This document shows, in pieces, positions 24,664-33,769 of a stretch of DNA of 64,000 nt. The position numbers and the translations under genes were made by a program. The stretch comes from Enemella dayhoffiae (GTDB lineage Bacteria; Actinomycetota; Actinomycetes; Propionibacteriales; Propionibacteriaceae). The stretch spans positions 62,001 to 126,000 of the forward strand of contig NZ_NMVQ01000045.1 in NCBI RefSeq assembly GCF_002250625.1, in the 5' to 3' direction. The notes below the pieces were generated by a model. It was given only the letters and a program-made list of their open reading frames with translations, searched no databases and was not told the origin of the DNA. Each line of letters begins with the position of its first letter. Positions within the stretch are counted from its first letter, which is position 1.

Positions 24664-27401
24664 TGCCCGCCCTCACCGTGCTGATCGCCCCACCCGGACC
24701 GGCCGAGGGTGTCGGTGACGCCCTCGCCGACTGGTCGGCGGCCGGGCTGCTGCACCCGTTCCTGTGGGTGGACGGCGGCTCGGCGGCCGAATCCGGTCGC
24801 GGCAACACCCCGGCGCTGCTGGTGCACGCCGGACGCCGGGTCGGCACCAGCCTGGAGCAGACGCTGACCCAGCAGCGGTTCGAGCAGGTCCGGCTGGTGG
24901 TGCTGGTGCCGGCGCTGGCCGGCGCGGCCGGCGTACCCTCGCAGGTCGAGCAGCAGATCCACCAGGCCGCCCTGGCCACCGGGGCCGCCAGTCAGGTGCA
25001 GCTGCTGCGCGCGGTGCTCACCCGGCCCGATTCGGGTCCGGTCGCCGCCGACCTGGTCCGCGAGGGGTGGCACAACATCGTGTTGGCGCCCGAGCAGTCC
25101 CGCGGTCCCGGGCTGGGCCAGTCGGTGCTGCCGCCGGCCACCGATGCGGTGTCGGTGGGTGCCGACGCGGCCGCGGCCGTGGCCGGGCTGACGGGATTGT
25201 GGCAGCACCTCGACGCGGCCCCCCTCGACGGCGTACCCGCGCCGTTCGGGCGTACGCTGCGCCTGGCCCGCTCCTTCTATCGGAGCCTGGACGCCAGCGC
25301 CGTGGCCGACCAGGTGCGCGCCGAGCTGCTCTCGGTCGCCGACGGGGTGCCGCTGCCGCGTCAGCACGGCGTCCAGGCGGTGCACATCGACGACGCGCCG
25401 ATGGCCGCCAACGACATGGCCGTCTCGGTGCTGCGTCGGCACGCGTCCCAGTTCCGCGGCGAACGGGTCGCCCCGGCCCCGGTCGAGGCCGAGAAGGTGG
25501 GCGCCTGGCGGGCGCTGAAGATGCTGTTCGGGTTCCTCTGGGCCTCGCTGACCATGGCGCCGATGAAGTGGTATTCGATGGTGGTCGGCGATACCGGTGG
25601 AGCCACCGCCAACCGGGTGCAGCAGCTCGTCTTCGGGGCCGACCCCGCCGCGTACAACGTGGTCGCCCAGGGGGAGTTGGCCGCCGGCCGCGCCGACTGG
25701 CAGGACCTCAACCGGGCCACCGCCAGCCTCGACCAGGCGCTGGACGGCGGCAAGCGTACCCACGAGATCGCCGGCGACTTCTCCGCGGTCTGGAGCGACT
25801 ATGTCGACGCCGGGCTGACCCTGGTCGACGCCGGGGAACGGTCGGCGAACACCCCCATCCAGGTCGGCACCGAGCGCGGGGTGCTGCGCCGGATGTCGGA
25901 CTGCGCCCCGGGCCCCGACGAGGCGTTCCGGCAGATCCCGCCGCGGGTGGCCGCGGCGGTCGGCATCTCCGATGTCCGTGCGGCCGACCCGCTCGGCCAG
26001 CACACCCTGCAGATGCGCCTGCGCGGGCTGGCGGCCGAACCGTCGTTGGCCCGCGACGCGGACGCCACCCTGCGTGAGCTGGAGACCTGGCAGCAGCGCC
26101 ACCGCCACTCCTACGCGGCCCGCACCGGGGCGATGATCGCCGACACGTTGATGTCCACCGCCGAGGAGGTGCGCGGCCTGGCCCAGCTGGTCTCCCGCGG
26201 CAACACCGGTGACCTCAGCAACTCCCGCACTGCCGCCCGGCAGAAGCAGATCGCGGCCTGGCTGCGCACCCTGTTCTTCGGTTGGATCGGGCTCAGCCTG
26301 CTGCTGGTGGTCGGCGGCTTCCTCAACTTCGTCACCTGGGGCTCGGTGGCGCTGGCCAGCGGCATCGGGCTGGTCGTCTGGCTGGTCGGCTCGCTGGTGC
26401 TGTTCCTGATCGGGCAGCGTGACCTGTTCGCCGACCTGAACGCCCGGCGGGCGGAGGTGTCCAAGGCCGAGGCCGACCAGCGCAACCTGGCCACCGCCCT
26501 GCGCGATCTGCACCGGCAGACGGAGGCGTACGGGCAGTTCCTTGAGTGGACCCGGGTGCTCGGCGTGCTGCTGCACGCACCCTTCGGCGATGCGGCCGTG
26601 CAGCGCTCGGGAGCCGACCCGATCACCGAGGGGCTGCCGGTCGGCGTACGCATCGGCGTCACCGAGGTGGACCCCGAGGCGACCGCCGACGTGGTCGCGC
26701 TGATGCGCCGCGACCTGTTCCAGAGCGGCTGGCTGTCCGCACCCTGGCAGGCGACCCTGACCGACGCCGGGCAACGACTCGGCACCAGCGCGGTGGACAT
26801 CTCCCAGGACCCGCGGCGGCTGTTCGCCCAGCGGGCCAGGGTGAGCGAGTCCTGGTTGACCAAATGGGCCGACGAGCTGGAACGTGCCGGGGTCGGCACC
26901 GTCGCCGGCGACCAGCTGTGGCAGTTCGCGATGCAGCGGCTCTCCCAACCCGACTATCGATCGCGGCTGGTCGGGCGGGTGAAGGTGGCCGGAACCGGTG
27001 CCGGTGCCCACCTCACCGAGAGCGAGTTCATGTCCGGGGTCGACGGCACCCGACCGGTCGACCCGGGGCGCTTCGACCTCGGGGTGCTGGCCCGCGAGGC
27101 CCGGCTCGAGGGCCGCGCGGACAGCGTCGTCGAGTCCTGGCCGTTCGCCCGGGCCGAGGGACTGAACCGGCAGGCCGTCCTGGTGCAACTGTCCGAGGCG
27201 CTGCCCGACTACACCTTCGACCTCGGTGAGACCGTCGTCCGCACCCCCGAGACGAGCGGGTCGAGCGTCGTCGCACCAACCATCGACCAGCCCGGTTTCT
27301 CCGCAGCACCCTCGGCGGGCTATGAACCGACCCCCGCCCGGCCCGCCCCCACCCGCCCCTCCGACACCACGCCGCCCCCCGGGGACGGCTGGGTGTTCTG
27401 A
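24663..27401 (+). CDS. Large protein with two central membrane helices, unknown family
   Basis: A 912-residue protein coupled to the tubulin-like gene by a one-base overlap. The N-terminal about 250 residues look globular (LTVLIAPPGPAEGVGDAL start, a strand/helix alternation). Two hydrophobic segments at about 540-562 and 568-590 (WIGLSLLLVVGGFLNFV; GIGLVVWLVGSLVLFLIG) make a membrane hairpin. The C-terminal part is helical and ends in a Pro-rich tail with DTTPPPGDGWVF. No catalytic motif is visible. In this operon it is a likely membrane platform for the tubulin-like protein. Family unknown to me. Confidence 0.78.
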   Translation: MPALTVLIAPPGPAEGVGDALADWSAAGLLHPFLWVDGGSAAESGRGNTPALLVHAGRRVGTSLEQTLTQQRFEQVRLVVLVPALAGAAGVPSQVEQQIHQAALATGAASQVQLLRAVLTRPDSGPVAADLVREGWHNIVLAPEQSRGPGLGQSVLPPATDAVSVGADAAAAVAGLTGLWQHLDAAPLDGVPAPFGRTLRLARSFYRSLDASAVADQVRAELLSVADGVPLPRQHGVQAVHIDDAPMAANDMAVSVLRRHASQFRGERVAPAPVEAEKVGAWRALKMLFGFLWASLTMAPMKWYSMVVGDTGGATANRVQQLVFGADPAAYNVVAQGELAAGRADWQDLNRATASLDQALDGGKRTHEIAGDFSAVWSDYVDAGLTLVDAGERSANTPIQVGTERGVLRRMSDCAPGPDEAFRQIPPRVAAAVGISDVRAADPLGQHTLQMRLRGLAAEPSLARDADATLRELETWQQRHRHSYAARTGAMIADTLMSTAEEVRGLAQLVSRGNTGDLSNSRTAARQKQIAAWLRTLFFGWIGLSLLLVVGGFLNFVTWGSVALASGIGLVVWLVGSLVLFLIGQRDLFADLNARRAEVSKAEADQRNLATALRDLHRQTEAYGQFLEWTRVLGVLLHAPFGDAAVQRSGADPITEGLPVGVRIGVTEVDPEATADVVALMRRDLFQSGWLSAPWQATLTDAGQRLGTSAVDISQDPRRLFAQRARVSESWLTKWADELERAGVGTVAGDQLWQFAMQRLSQPDYRSRLVGRVKVAGTGAGAHLTESEFMSGVDGTRPVDPGRFDLGVLAREARLEGRADSVVESWPFARAEGLNRQAVLVQLSEALPDYTFDLGETVVRTPETSGSSVVAPTIDQPGFSAAPSAGYEPTPARPAPTRPSDTTPPPGDGWVF

Positions 27402-27413
27402 GCGGGGGCGCCG

Positions 27414-29990
27414 ATGCTCAACCAGGCTGAACGTCGCCGGCAGGTGCTGCTGGCGTGGGCGTTCGTGATGCGCGAGCGCGGGGAGCAGGTCCCCGGCAAC
27501 GAGCAGCTCACCGTGATCGCGATGACCCGCGCCGTCCCGCCGGGGCTGCGTACGCCGCTGGTGAACCGGTGGGCCCAGGTGCTGCACCACCTGATGTGGC
27601 TCTCCGACCAGGGCCACCCGGACCCGGTCGCCGACGCGATGAACCGGTTGCAGGCCGGGCCGCGGCCCCCGTTCCCGCAGGGGGGCGGCGTACGCCCCGG
27701 AATGCCGCCCGGGCAGCGTCCGGGCCCGCCCGGTCCACCGCAGCCCCCGCAGCCATCGCAACCGGCGCGACCGGTGGCGCCGAGCTTTCCGCCGCCCCCG
27801 CCCGGGATGCGGCCGGGGCAGCCGCTGCCGTCGGCAACCGAACCGGAGCCGACCGACGAGGTGGTGGACGCCGACATCGTCGACGCCGAGTTGGTCGAGG
27901 ACACCCCGGCTGTGCCGCCGCCGGCCGACAGTCCGGCCGAGGAGCCCGCGGCGTCGACCGAGTCCGAACCTGAACTGCCGCCGCTGCAACGGCTGATGGT
28001 GTGGCGGGACCAGCAGGGCCAGCACGAGCTGAAGGACCGCCACCTGCGACAGGTGGTGAACTCCGGTGCGCAGACGGTGCCGGAGGTGGCCGCCGGGCTG
28101 CCCGCCTCGCTCAAGCCGATGGCCGCGCAGATCGCGGCGGTGCTGGGACTGGGCGGCCGGCCCCCCGCCGACGCTCGTCCCGCCGAGTCGACCCCGCCCA
28201 CCGCCCGGGTGGAGGACGAGCCCGCCAGCCCGGCGCCCGGGCGTACCGAGGCGGAGCCGGCCGCCCCCGGCCAGCTCAACCCGGACGCGGTCACCTGGCA
28301 GCAGCCGCTCGAGCTGTCCGAGGTGCTCGGCGAGTTCTCGGCGATGGACTTCTCCGAACCCTCCGGCGAACCGGTTGCGGTGAAGGCGTCCGCGCGCGCC
28401 GACGGGTCGACCATGCTGCGCTGGCCGGCGTACCAGGCCGAGGTCGGGGAGGCGGTCGTCTATCGGGTGGTCGCCGACGACGAGCACGTGCCGTATTCGC
28501 CGGACATGTCCGAGGTGATCGCGGTCACCCAGCGCACCCAGCTGATCGACGACCGCCCGTTCGCCTCGGCGGTGCGGCACTATCAGGTGTGGGTGAACAC
28601 CGGCGCCAATGCCGGTGAGGCGGCGCTGAACCAGCCGCGGATGCACGCCCGGCTGCCGATGGTCGCCAAGCCCGCCGACGTGGACATCCGCGAGGACGAG
28701 GGTCGGGTGATCGGCCAGTGGGCGCCCCTGGCGGGGGTACGCCGGGTGCAGGTCTATCGGGTTCCGGCCGAGCGCGCGGCTGCCGGGGCCGGGAACCCGA
28801 TGTATCGGATCTGCCACGACGAGGCGAACCTCGGCGGGTTCGTCGACCACGGCGCCGAACCGGGTCGCCGTTACCTCTACCAGCTGATGGTGGAGGCGGA
28901 GGTAGAGGGAGTGCCGCAGCTCTCCCTGCCGACGGTGGTACCGGTCACCATCTCGGTGGTGCTGCAACCGGTGCAGGACCTGCAGTGCCGGTTGGAGGAC
29001 GAGGGCGGCGCCCCGCAGTTCGACCTGCGCTGGACCGACCCACCGGCCGGGCGGGTCGTCATCTATCGCACCACCGGCGGTCCGCTGCCCGGCGCCGACG
29101 CGGACACCGTGGACGAGCAGGCGCTGCCCCAGATGCGACTGCGCGCCGAGGACCGGCTGGCCCACCCGATGGCCACCCACGACGGCGTCACCACCATGGA
29201 GGACGTGCCGTGGCCGCGCGGCTGGTCGCGCACCTATTTCACCCCGGTCACCCTGATCGACGGCAAGGCGCGGGTCGGCGTCACCACCTCCCAGGTGCGC
29301 ACCGGGGAGGTGGAGGACGCCACCGTGGTCGAGCGGGTGTCCGGGCAGGTGCTGACCATGGACTGGCCCGAGGGTGCGGCCTCGATCAAGGTGTATGCCT
29401 CACCCGCCGGTCAGCCGGCCGCAGACGCGCTGCCCGGGGCCGAACCGATCGCCGAGATCTCCCAGGAGACCTACGTACGCCTGGGTGGGCTGCACTTCTC
29501 CCGCCCGCTGGATTCGGGTGGCTGCGACCTGCACCTGGTCCCGGTCTCCTTCGCCGGCGGCCGGGCGATCGAGGGACGGCCCACCACGGTCAGCTATCGG
29601 GGCCTGCTGAAGCTGTGGTACGAGGTGGACCGGCGCCCCGGGATCCCCGGTCGCCAGCCGAGCCTGCTGCTGGTCCGGATCCGGGCGGACCGGCCGAACC
29701 ACTCGGCGCCGCCGTTCGCGCTGGTGTTCAACCCCTATCGGCTGCCGCTGGACGTCAACGACGGCGAGGCGATCAACGTCCGCCCGGCCACCGAGCAGCC
29801 GAGCCAGTGGAGCGCCCGGTTCCGCCCGCCGGGGTTGCAGCCGCAGTGGTCGGCGCCCGGCTGGATGGCGGACGTGACCGGCCGGGTCGGCTGGATCCGG
29901 GTATTCGTCGATCTCGCCCCCGACCCGCGCCGCGGCACCGTCGCACTGCTGGATCCCGCAGTGCAGCGCCTCTATCTGGACGGTCGGTGA
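27414..29990 (+). CDS. Proline-rich protein with fibronectin-III-like beta repeats
   Basis: An 858-residue cytoplasmic-looking protein. It has an N-terminal small helical domain (MLNQAERRRQVLLAWAFV), a Pro-rich linker at about 80-140, an acidic stretch at 140-180, a second helical block (LQRLMVWRDQQGQHELKDRH), and from about residue 315 a series of Ig/FN3-like sandwiches with repeated R-x-Y-R/W and Y-x-x-x-V strands (for example MLRWPAYQAEVGEAVVYRVV; FDLRWTDPPAGRVVIYRTTG). No signal peptide or membrane helix is seen. It lies 12 bp after the previous gene, and its stop overlaps the next start by one base. FN3-like scaffolds suggest a binding or assembly role. Confidence 0.8.
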   Translation: MLNQAERRRQVLLAWAFVMRERGEQVPGNEQLTVIAMTRAVPPGLRTPLVNRWAQVLHHLMWLSDQGHPDPVADAMNRLQAGPRPPFPQGGGVRPGMPPGQRPGPPGPPQPPQPSQPARPVAPSFPPPPPGMRPGQPLPSATEPEPTDEVVDADIVDAELVEDTPAVPPPADSPAEEPAASTESEPELPPLQRLMVWRDQQGQHELKDRHLRQVVNSGAQTVPEVAAGLPASLKPMAAQIAAVLGLGGRPPADARPAESTPPTARVEDEPASPAPGRTEAEPAAPGQLNPDAVTWQQPLELSEVLGEFSAMDFSEPSGEPVAVKASARADGSTMLRWPAYQAEVGEAVVYRVVADDEHVPYSPDMSEVIAVTQRTQLIDDRPFASAVRHYQVWVNTGANAGEAALNQPRMHARLPMVAKPADVDIREDEGRVIGQWAPLAGVRRVQVYRVPAERAAAGAGNPMYRICHDEANLGGFVDHGAEPGRRYLYQLMVEAEVEGVPQLSLPTVVPVTISVVLQPVQDLQCRLEDEGGAPQFDLRWTDPPAGRVVIYRTTGGPLPGADADTVDEQALPQMRLRAEDRLAHPMATHDGVTTMEDVPWPRGWSRTYFTPVTLIDGKARVGVTTSQVRTGEVEDATVVERVSGQVLTMDWPEGAASIKVYASPAGQPAADALPGAEPIAEISQETYVRLGGLHFSRPLDSGGCDLHLVPVSFAGGRAIEGRPTTVSYRGLLKLWYEVDRRPGIPGRQPSLLLVRIRADRPNHSAPPFALVFNPYRLPLDVNDGEAINVRPATEQPSQWSARFRPPGLQPQWSAPGWMADVTGRVGWIRVFVDLAPDPRRGTVALLDPAVQRLYLDGR

Positions 29991-32635
29991 TGACCGCGCG
30001 GGGGCGGTGGGGCCAGCTGAGCTACACCTCCTTCGACCGGATGGACGGTCGGGGCGGTGGCTGGCAGGTCAAGGACACCACCGGCGGGCTCACCGAGCAG
30101 GAGACGACCGAACTACATGGGCGGGTGCAGACCCAGTTGGACACCGGGTCGGAGCTGCCCAGGTTTCCCACCCCGGCAGAGATCGCGGAGCTTCCCCGCA
30201 AGCTGTTGTACGCCCCGGCGGGCACCACCGCGGGCCAGTGCGCGAGCTGGCACGTGGCGCCCGCCGGCAACGACGCCTCCGGCCGGCCGGGCAACGTGTT
30301 CGCGCACGTGCTGCTCGACCGCGACCCGGACTGTGACGACCCGCTGCGGCCGGTGGAGCGGTGGCGCAGCGACGGCTGGTTGACCCCGTTCGGTCCCGAG
30401 GCGGTGCTGGCGGCGGAGCTGACCGACACCGAACCGCCGGCTCCCGGCGTACTCAATCGGACAACGGTGGCCAGTTGGCTGTTCGCCCCCCGGAAGTGGC
30501 GGATGCAGAACCTGGCCGGACTGCTCGACGCGCTGCGCGCGGCGCTGGCGGGTGGGCCGCCGGTGGTGCTCGGTGTCGAGGATCTCGACGAGGGGGCGAA
30601 CTGGATCGCCGCGGCGAGTTTCGCGATGTCGGCCGGCACCGCGCGCCGGCTGTTCTTCTCCACCCTGGAACGCCCGAGCAGCCTGGCCGAGACGCTGACG
30701 CGCGGGGTGCGGCTGGCCTGCGTACCCGCGTCCGACCTGCCCGCGCTGAAACGGCGCCAGGACGTGGTGCTGATCGACACCACCGACCTGGTGGAGCTGG
30801 GCGACCTGGACGGAGCCCCGCACCGGACCACCCGCGGGGACGAGATCCGGGTCACCGAGTGGTCGGTGCTGGTCGCCGAACTGTTCGACTCGGCAGAAAA
30901 TCTGGCCGCCGCGGTGTCCGACCTGGACGAGGTGGCCCAGCAGGTCGGTGACCACGGACTCGACCCGGCATGGCCGGTGGCCATGGTGCTCTCCCGGCGT
31001 ACCGGGGGTGGGGGCGTCGAGGTGTCGCGGGTGTTGACCGGGTGCGCGCCGCCGCAACTGCGCGCGGTCCCCGAGCTCTTCCAATCGGCGCTGAGCATGC
31101 ACCGCAACCAGGTGGGCGCCGACACCGAGGCCGCCTGGCAACAGGTGCTGCTGACCCGGGCCGACGATCCGAACGCGGCACCGACCGTCTCCGGCGAGGT
31201 CGCGGTCCAGGTGTACGCCGAGCGGGCGCTCTCCGATGTGAGGTGGCTGGCGGCCGGCGGGCCGGCCCGGTTGCCTTCGGCGCAGTACTACAGCCCGACC
31301 CCGGACGAGGAGTTGGTGGCACAGGTCCAGGCGGCGTTGCCGCACTGGCGCGGGGGCGGGCCGGTGGCGGTGCTGCACGGGGCGGAACTGGCGCTCAGGC
31401 TGGGTCTCGCCCACGACGAGGGGGTGCTGCACGCGTTGTGGCAGGCGGCAACCGAATCCCTGTTGCCGGTGCTGCTGGATCGATCCGCCGCGGGGGCGTT
31501 GCTGGGCCAGGTGGGTTCCTGGATCGCTCCGGAGGCCCGCGGGTGGTTGTGGTCGCAACTGGTGCAGACCCCGATCGAGCACCTCGGGCCGGCCGGGCAC
31601 CGGCTGGCGCCCGGACTGCTGTCGGCGATCGGACCCGGCCCGGATGACCCCGATCCGTTGCAGGATTTCCTCCACTGGTTGGAACAGGGTGATCCGGCGA
31701 GTGCCTATCTGCCGGGTGTGCTGGTCGAACTGGCTGCCGGCCGCGACGACGATGACGCCCGCCTGGTGGGCGCCTGGGGTGCGTTGCAGGCGTACCGGCA
31801 CGGTGACCGGCAGGCCCTGCACGGGCTGACATCGCGATTCTGGCCGCTCTGGCCGGTGCGGCGGATCTCCTTGCTGGAAAAGGGATTCGGGGAGTTGCCC
31901 GGGCAGGCATACCTGCCGGAGCTGTTGGGGCGGGAGTCCGAGGCGGCGGCGGTCCCCGGCTGGCGGCGGCTGGCGCACCGCAACGAGGCGGGTCCGGTGC
32001 CGGTGCTGGCGCGGACCCGGCTCCGGCTGGACTCGACCGACTGGCTCTCCGCGGCCGAACCGGCGGCGATCAGCGACGGGCTGCACGTGCTGGTGGACAC
32101 CCTCGAGGAGCTGCGGCGCAGCTGCCCGGATTTCCAGCCGGACAAGGAACTGGTACGCCGGGCGCAGGTGTGGGCGGCGCTGGCGCTGCTCGCCGGGCGC
32201 GCCGGTGGGCCGGCCGGGCAGCGGCTCGAAGTGGCCGCCGGTCGCGCGCAGAGTGCCTGGCACCAGGCCGGAGTGGGTGAGCCGCCCGAGTTGACCGAGG
32301 ACGAGCTGGTGGCGGCGCAGCACTGGTGCCAGCGGGAACGGGTGGACGCCCAGGTATTGACCACGCTGCTGCTGCTCGGTGACCGCTCCTCACCGCTGCA
32401 TCGGGACAGTGACCGGGCGGCGGCGTGGCTGCAGGGGGTGACGGTCGGCGGTTCGCCGTTGGCCGCGGCGCTGCTCCGGGCCGCGCTGACCCGGGACGCC
32501 GAGTCACGCGAGCGCGTCGGGGAGCAGATGCTGCAGGCCGTCCGCAGGGTCCCGGGCAGTGCCGACGAGCGCGACCTGCGCCAGGCCGAACGGTTCGTCA
32601 CCGGGTGGCTGCGGCAGGCGGTGCGACGACGATGA
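29990..32635 (+). CDS. GTPase-associated protein 1 (GAP1)-like
   Basis: An 881-residue protein. The N-terminus (GQLSYTSFDR, then LLYAPAGTTAGQCASWHV, then GNVFAHVLLDRDPD) matches the N-terminal domain of proteins I know as GTPase-associated protein 1 (GAP1-N2/GAP1-M in Pfam), which sit beside Zn-ribbon GTPases. The middle (GPPVVLGVEDLDEGANWIAA...SFAMSAGTARRLFFSTLERP) is the second conserved block, and the C-terminal half is a helical repeat. There is no membrane segment. ATG 29990 overlaps the FN3-like stop. It probably contacts the GTPase encoded two genes later; the biochemical role is undetermined. Confidence 0.8.
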   Translation: MTARGRWGQLSYTSFDRMDGRGGGWQVKDTTGGLTEQETTELHGRVQTQLDTGSELPRFPTPAEIAELPRKLLYAPAGTTAGQCASWHVAPAGNDASGRPGNVFAHVLLDRDPDCDDPLRPVERWRSDGWLTPFGPEAVLAAELTDTEPPAPGVLNRTTVASWLFAPRKWRMQNLAGLLDALRAALAGGPPVVLGVEDLDEGANWIAAASFAMSAGTARRLFFSTLERPSSLAETLTRGVRLACVPASDLPALKRRQDVVLIDTTDLVELGDLDGAPHRTTRGDEIRVTEWSVLVAELFDSAENLAAAVSDLDEVAQQVGDHGLDPAWPVAMVLSRRTGGGGVEVSRVLTGCAPPQLRAVPELFQSALSMHRNQVGADTEAAWQQVLLTRADDPNAAPTVSGEVAVQVYAERALSDVRWLAAGGPARLPSAQYYSPTPDEELVAQVQAALPHWRGGGPVAVLHGAELALRLGLAHDEGVLHALWQAATESLLPVLLDRSAAGALLGQVGSWIAPEARGWLWSQLVQTPIEHLGPAGHRLAPGLLSAIGPGPDDPDPLQDFLHWLEQGDPASAYLPGVLVELAAGRDDDDARLVGAWGALQAYRHGDRQALHGLTSRFWPLWPVRRISLLEKGFGELPGQAYLPELLGRESEAAAVPGWRRLAHRNEAGPVPVLARTRLRLDSTDWLSAAEPAAISDGLHVLVDTLEELRRSCPDFQPDKELVRRAQVWAALALLAGRAGGPAGQRLEVAAGRAQSAWHQAGVGEPPELTEDELVAAQHWCQRERVDAQVLTTLLLLGDRSSPLHRDSDRAAAWLQGVTVGGSPLAAALLRAALTRDAESRERVGEQMLQAVRRVPGSADERDLRQAERFVTGWLRQAVRRR

Positions 32636-32677
32636 CGTTGGACACATCAAGGAAACTGAACCGAGGGAGGCAATTCG

Positions 32678-33769
32678 ATGCCCACCTATGTGCTTGAGGG
32701 CGGCGGCAGCGCACGGCTGCCGGCCAAGCCGTTGACGCTGCGGCTGCAGACCCCTGGCAGTACGCCGGTGCGGCTCCTCGGCTTCCGCGACGGACAGCCG
32801 GACCATTCGGCGATCACCCCGATGCCGGGCATGCTGGTGCTGCCCCGGGTGGACGGTCCGATCGAGGTCCGTGCGGTGCCGGACTCGGGGCGTACCTTCG
32901 GGTCGGGCACGGTGGCCTCGCTGTCCGCGGCGATCGAACTGCACGGCGATCCCGATCCCGAGCGAGCGGTGATCCCCTCGGTCGACCTGTCCGGTCTGGC
33001 GCAGCGGGACCTGGTCCGGGTGGAGCGGGTCGGGAACGAGCTGGTGCTCACCGCGATGGGAGTGGTGCACGACACGCCACTGCCTCCGTTGGCCGCGCGG
33101 GCCAGGGACCTGGCGCGCGAGATTCTCGGCCTGGAACGAATCCCGGACGATCAGGCGCGGGCGCTGCAGGTGGTGGTTGACGGGTCGGCGTCGATGCGCC
33201 CGCTGGTTGGCGAGGGCTCGGTGGCCGCCGTGGTGGAGGTGCTGGTCGGGTTGTCCCGGGTCACCGCGGGGGAACGTGAGCTCACCGCGCAGGTGGCTAG
33301 TGACCGGGCGCGGCCGGTGCAGGTCGGCTCGGTGGAGGAGCTGCCCCGGGCGGTGCACGACCTGTTGACCGACGGGCCGATGGCGACCGGGTTTCGCATA
33401 CCGGCAGCGGATTCCGGCGCCGAGGTGGCGCGCTGTGTTGTGTCGGACGGCGTCCCCGCCGGATTCGGCGTACCGGATCGAAACGCCGAGGGTGAGGGTG
33501 CGGAGCCGATGCTGGTGCTGCTGGCCGCCCGGTCGGCGCGCGAGGTGCTGGCCGCGCGGGCCCCGCGTGGTACCGCCTTCGTCGAGGTGGGCGACTGGGG
33601 TGCGGCCTCGGCGTATGACCAGTTGCTGGCCGACGAGCGGATGCTCCGGGAGCTGGTGAGCCAACTGCTGGCGGGGCTGCTGCCCGAGAATTCCTCCTTC
33701 CGGGCCAGGGTTTCCGGCGTCGCGCCCGAGGCCGATGCGGACATGACGGTGCTGCGGGCGAGGTACTGA
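32678..33769 (+). CDS. VWA-like protein with DGSAS metal site
   Basis: A 363-residue protein from ATG 32678 (GAGGGAGG site). Residues 1-150 are beta-rich (TYVLEGGGSARLP, TPVRLLGFRDG). At about 164-175 the strand LQVVVDGSASM carries a D-x-S-x-S metal site followed by helices, and LVLLAARSAREVLAARAP with VEVGDWG forms later Rossmann-type strands, so a compact VWA-like fold is likely. No signal or membrane segment is present. Its TGA overlaps the ATG of the GTPase gene by one base, so the two are probably made in fixed ratio. A regulatory or adaptor role is inferred. Confidence 0.78.
   Translation: MPTYVLEGGGSARLPAKPLTLRLQTPGSTPVRLLGFRDGQPDHSAITPMPGMLVLPRVDGPIEVRAVPDSGRTFGSGTVASLSAAIELHGDPDPERAVIPSVDLSGLAQRDLVRVERVGNELVLTAMGVVHDTPLPPLAARARDLAREILGLERIPDDQARALQVVVDGSASMRPLVGEGSVAAVVEVLVGLSRVTAGERELTAQVASDRARPVQVGSVEELPRAVHDLLTDGPMATGFRIPAADSGAEVARCVVSDGVPAGFGVPDRNAEGEGAEPMLVLLAARSAREVLAARAPRGTAFVEVGDWGAASAYDQLLADERMLRELVSQLLAGLLPENSSFRARVSGVAPEADADMTVLRARY

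Noticed and set aside
24186-29180. 1664-codon minus-strand open frame opposite the tubulin-like, membrane and FN3-like genes
   Set aside because: High-G+C shadow: His/Arg/Gly/Gln-rich translation without domains, no ribosome site, while the plus strand has coupled genes with coherent domains.
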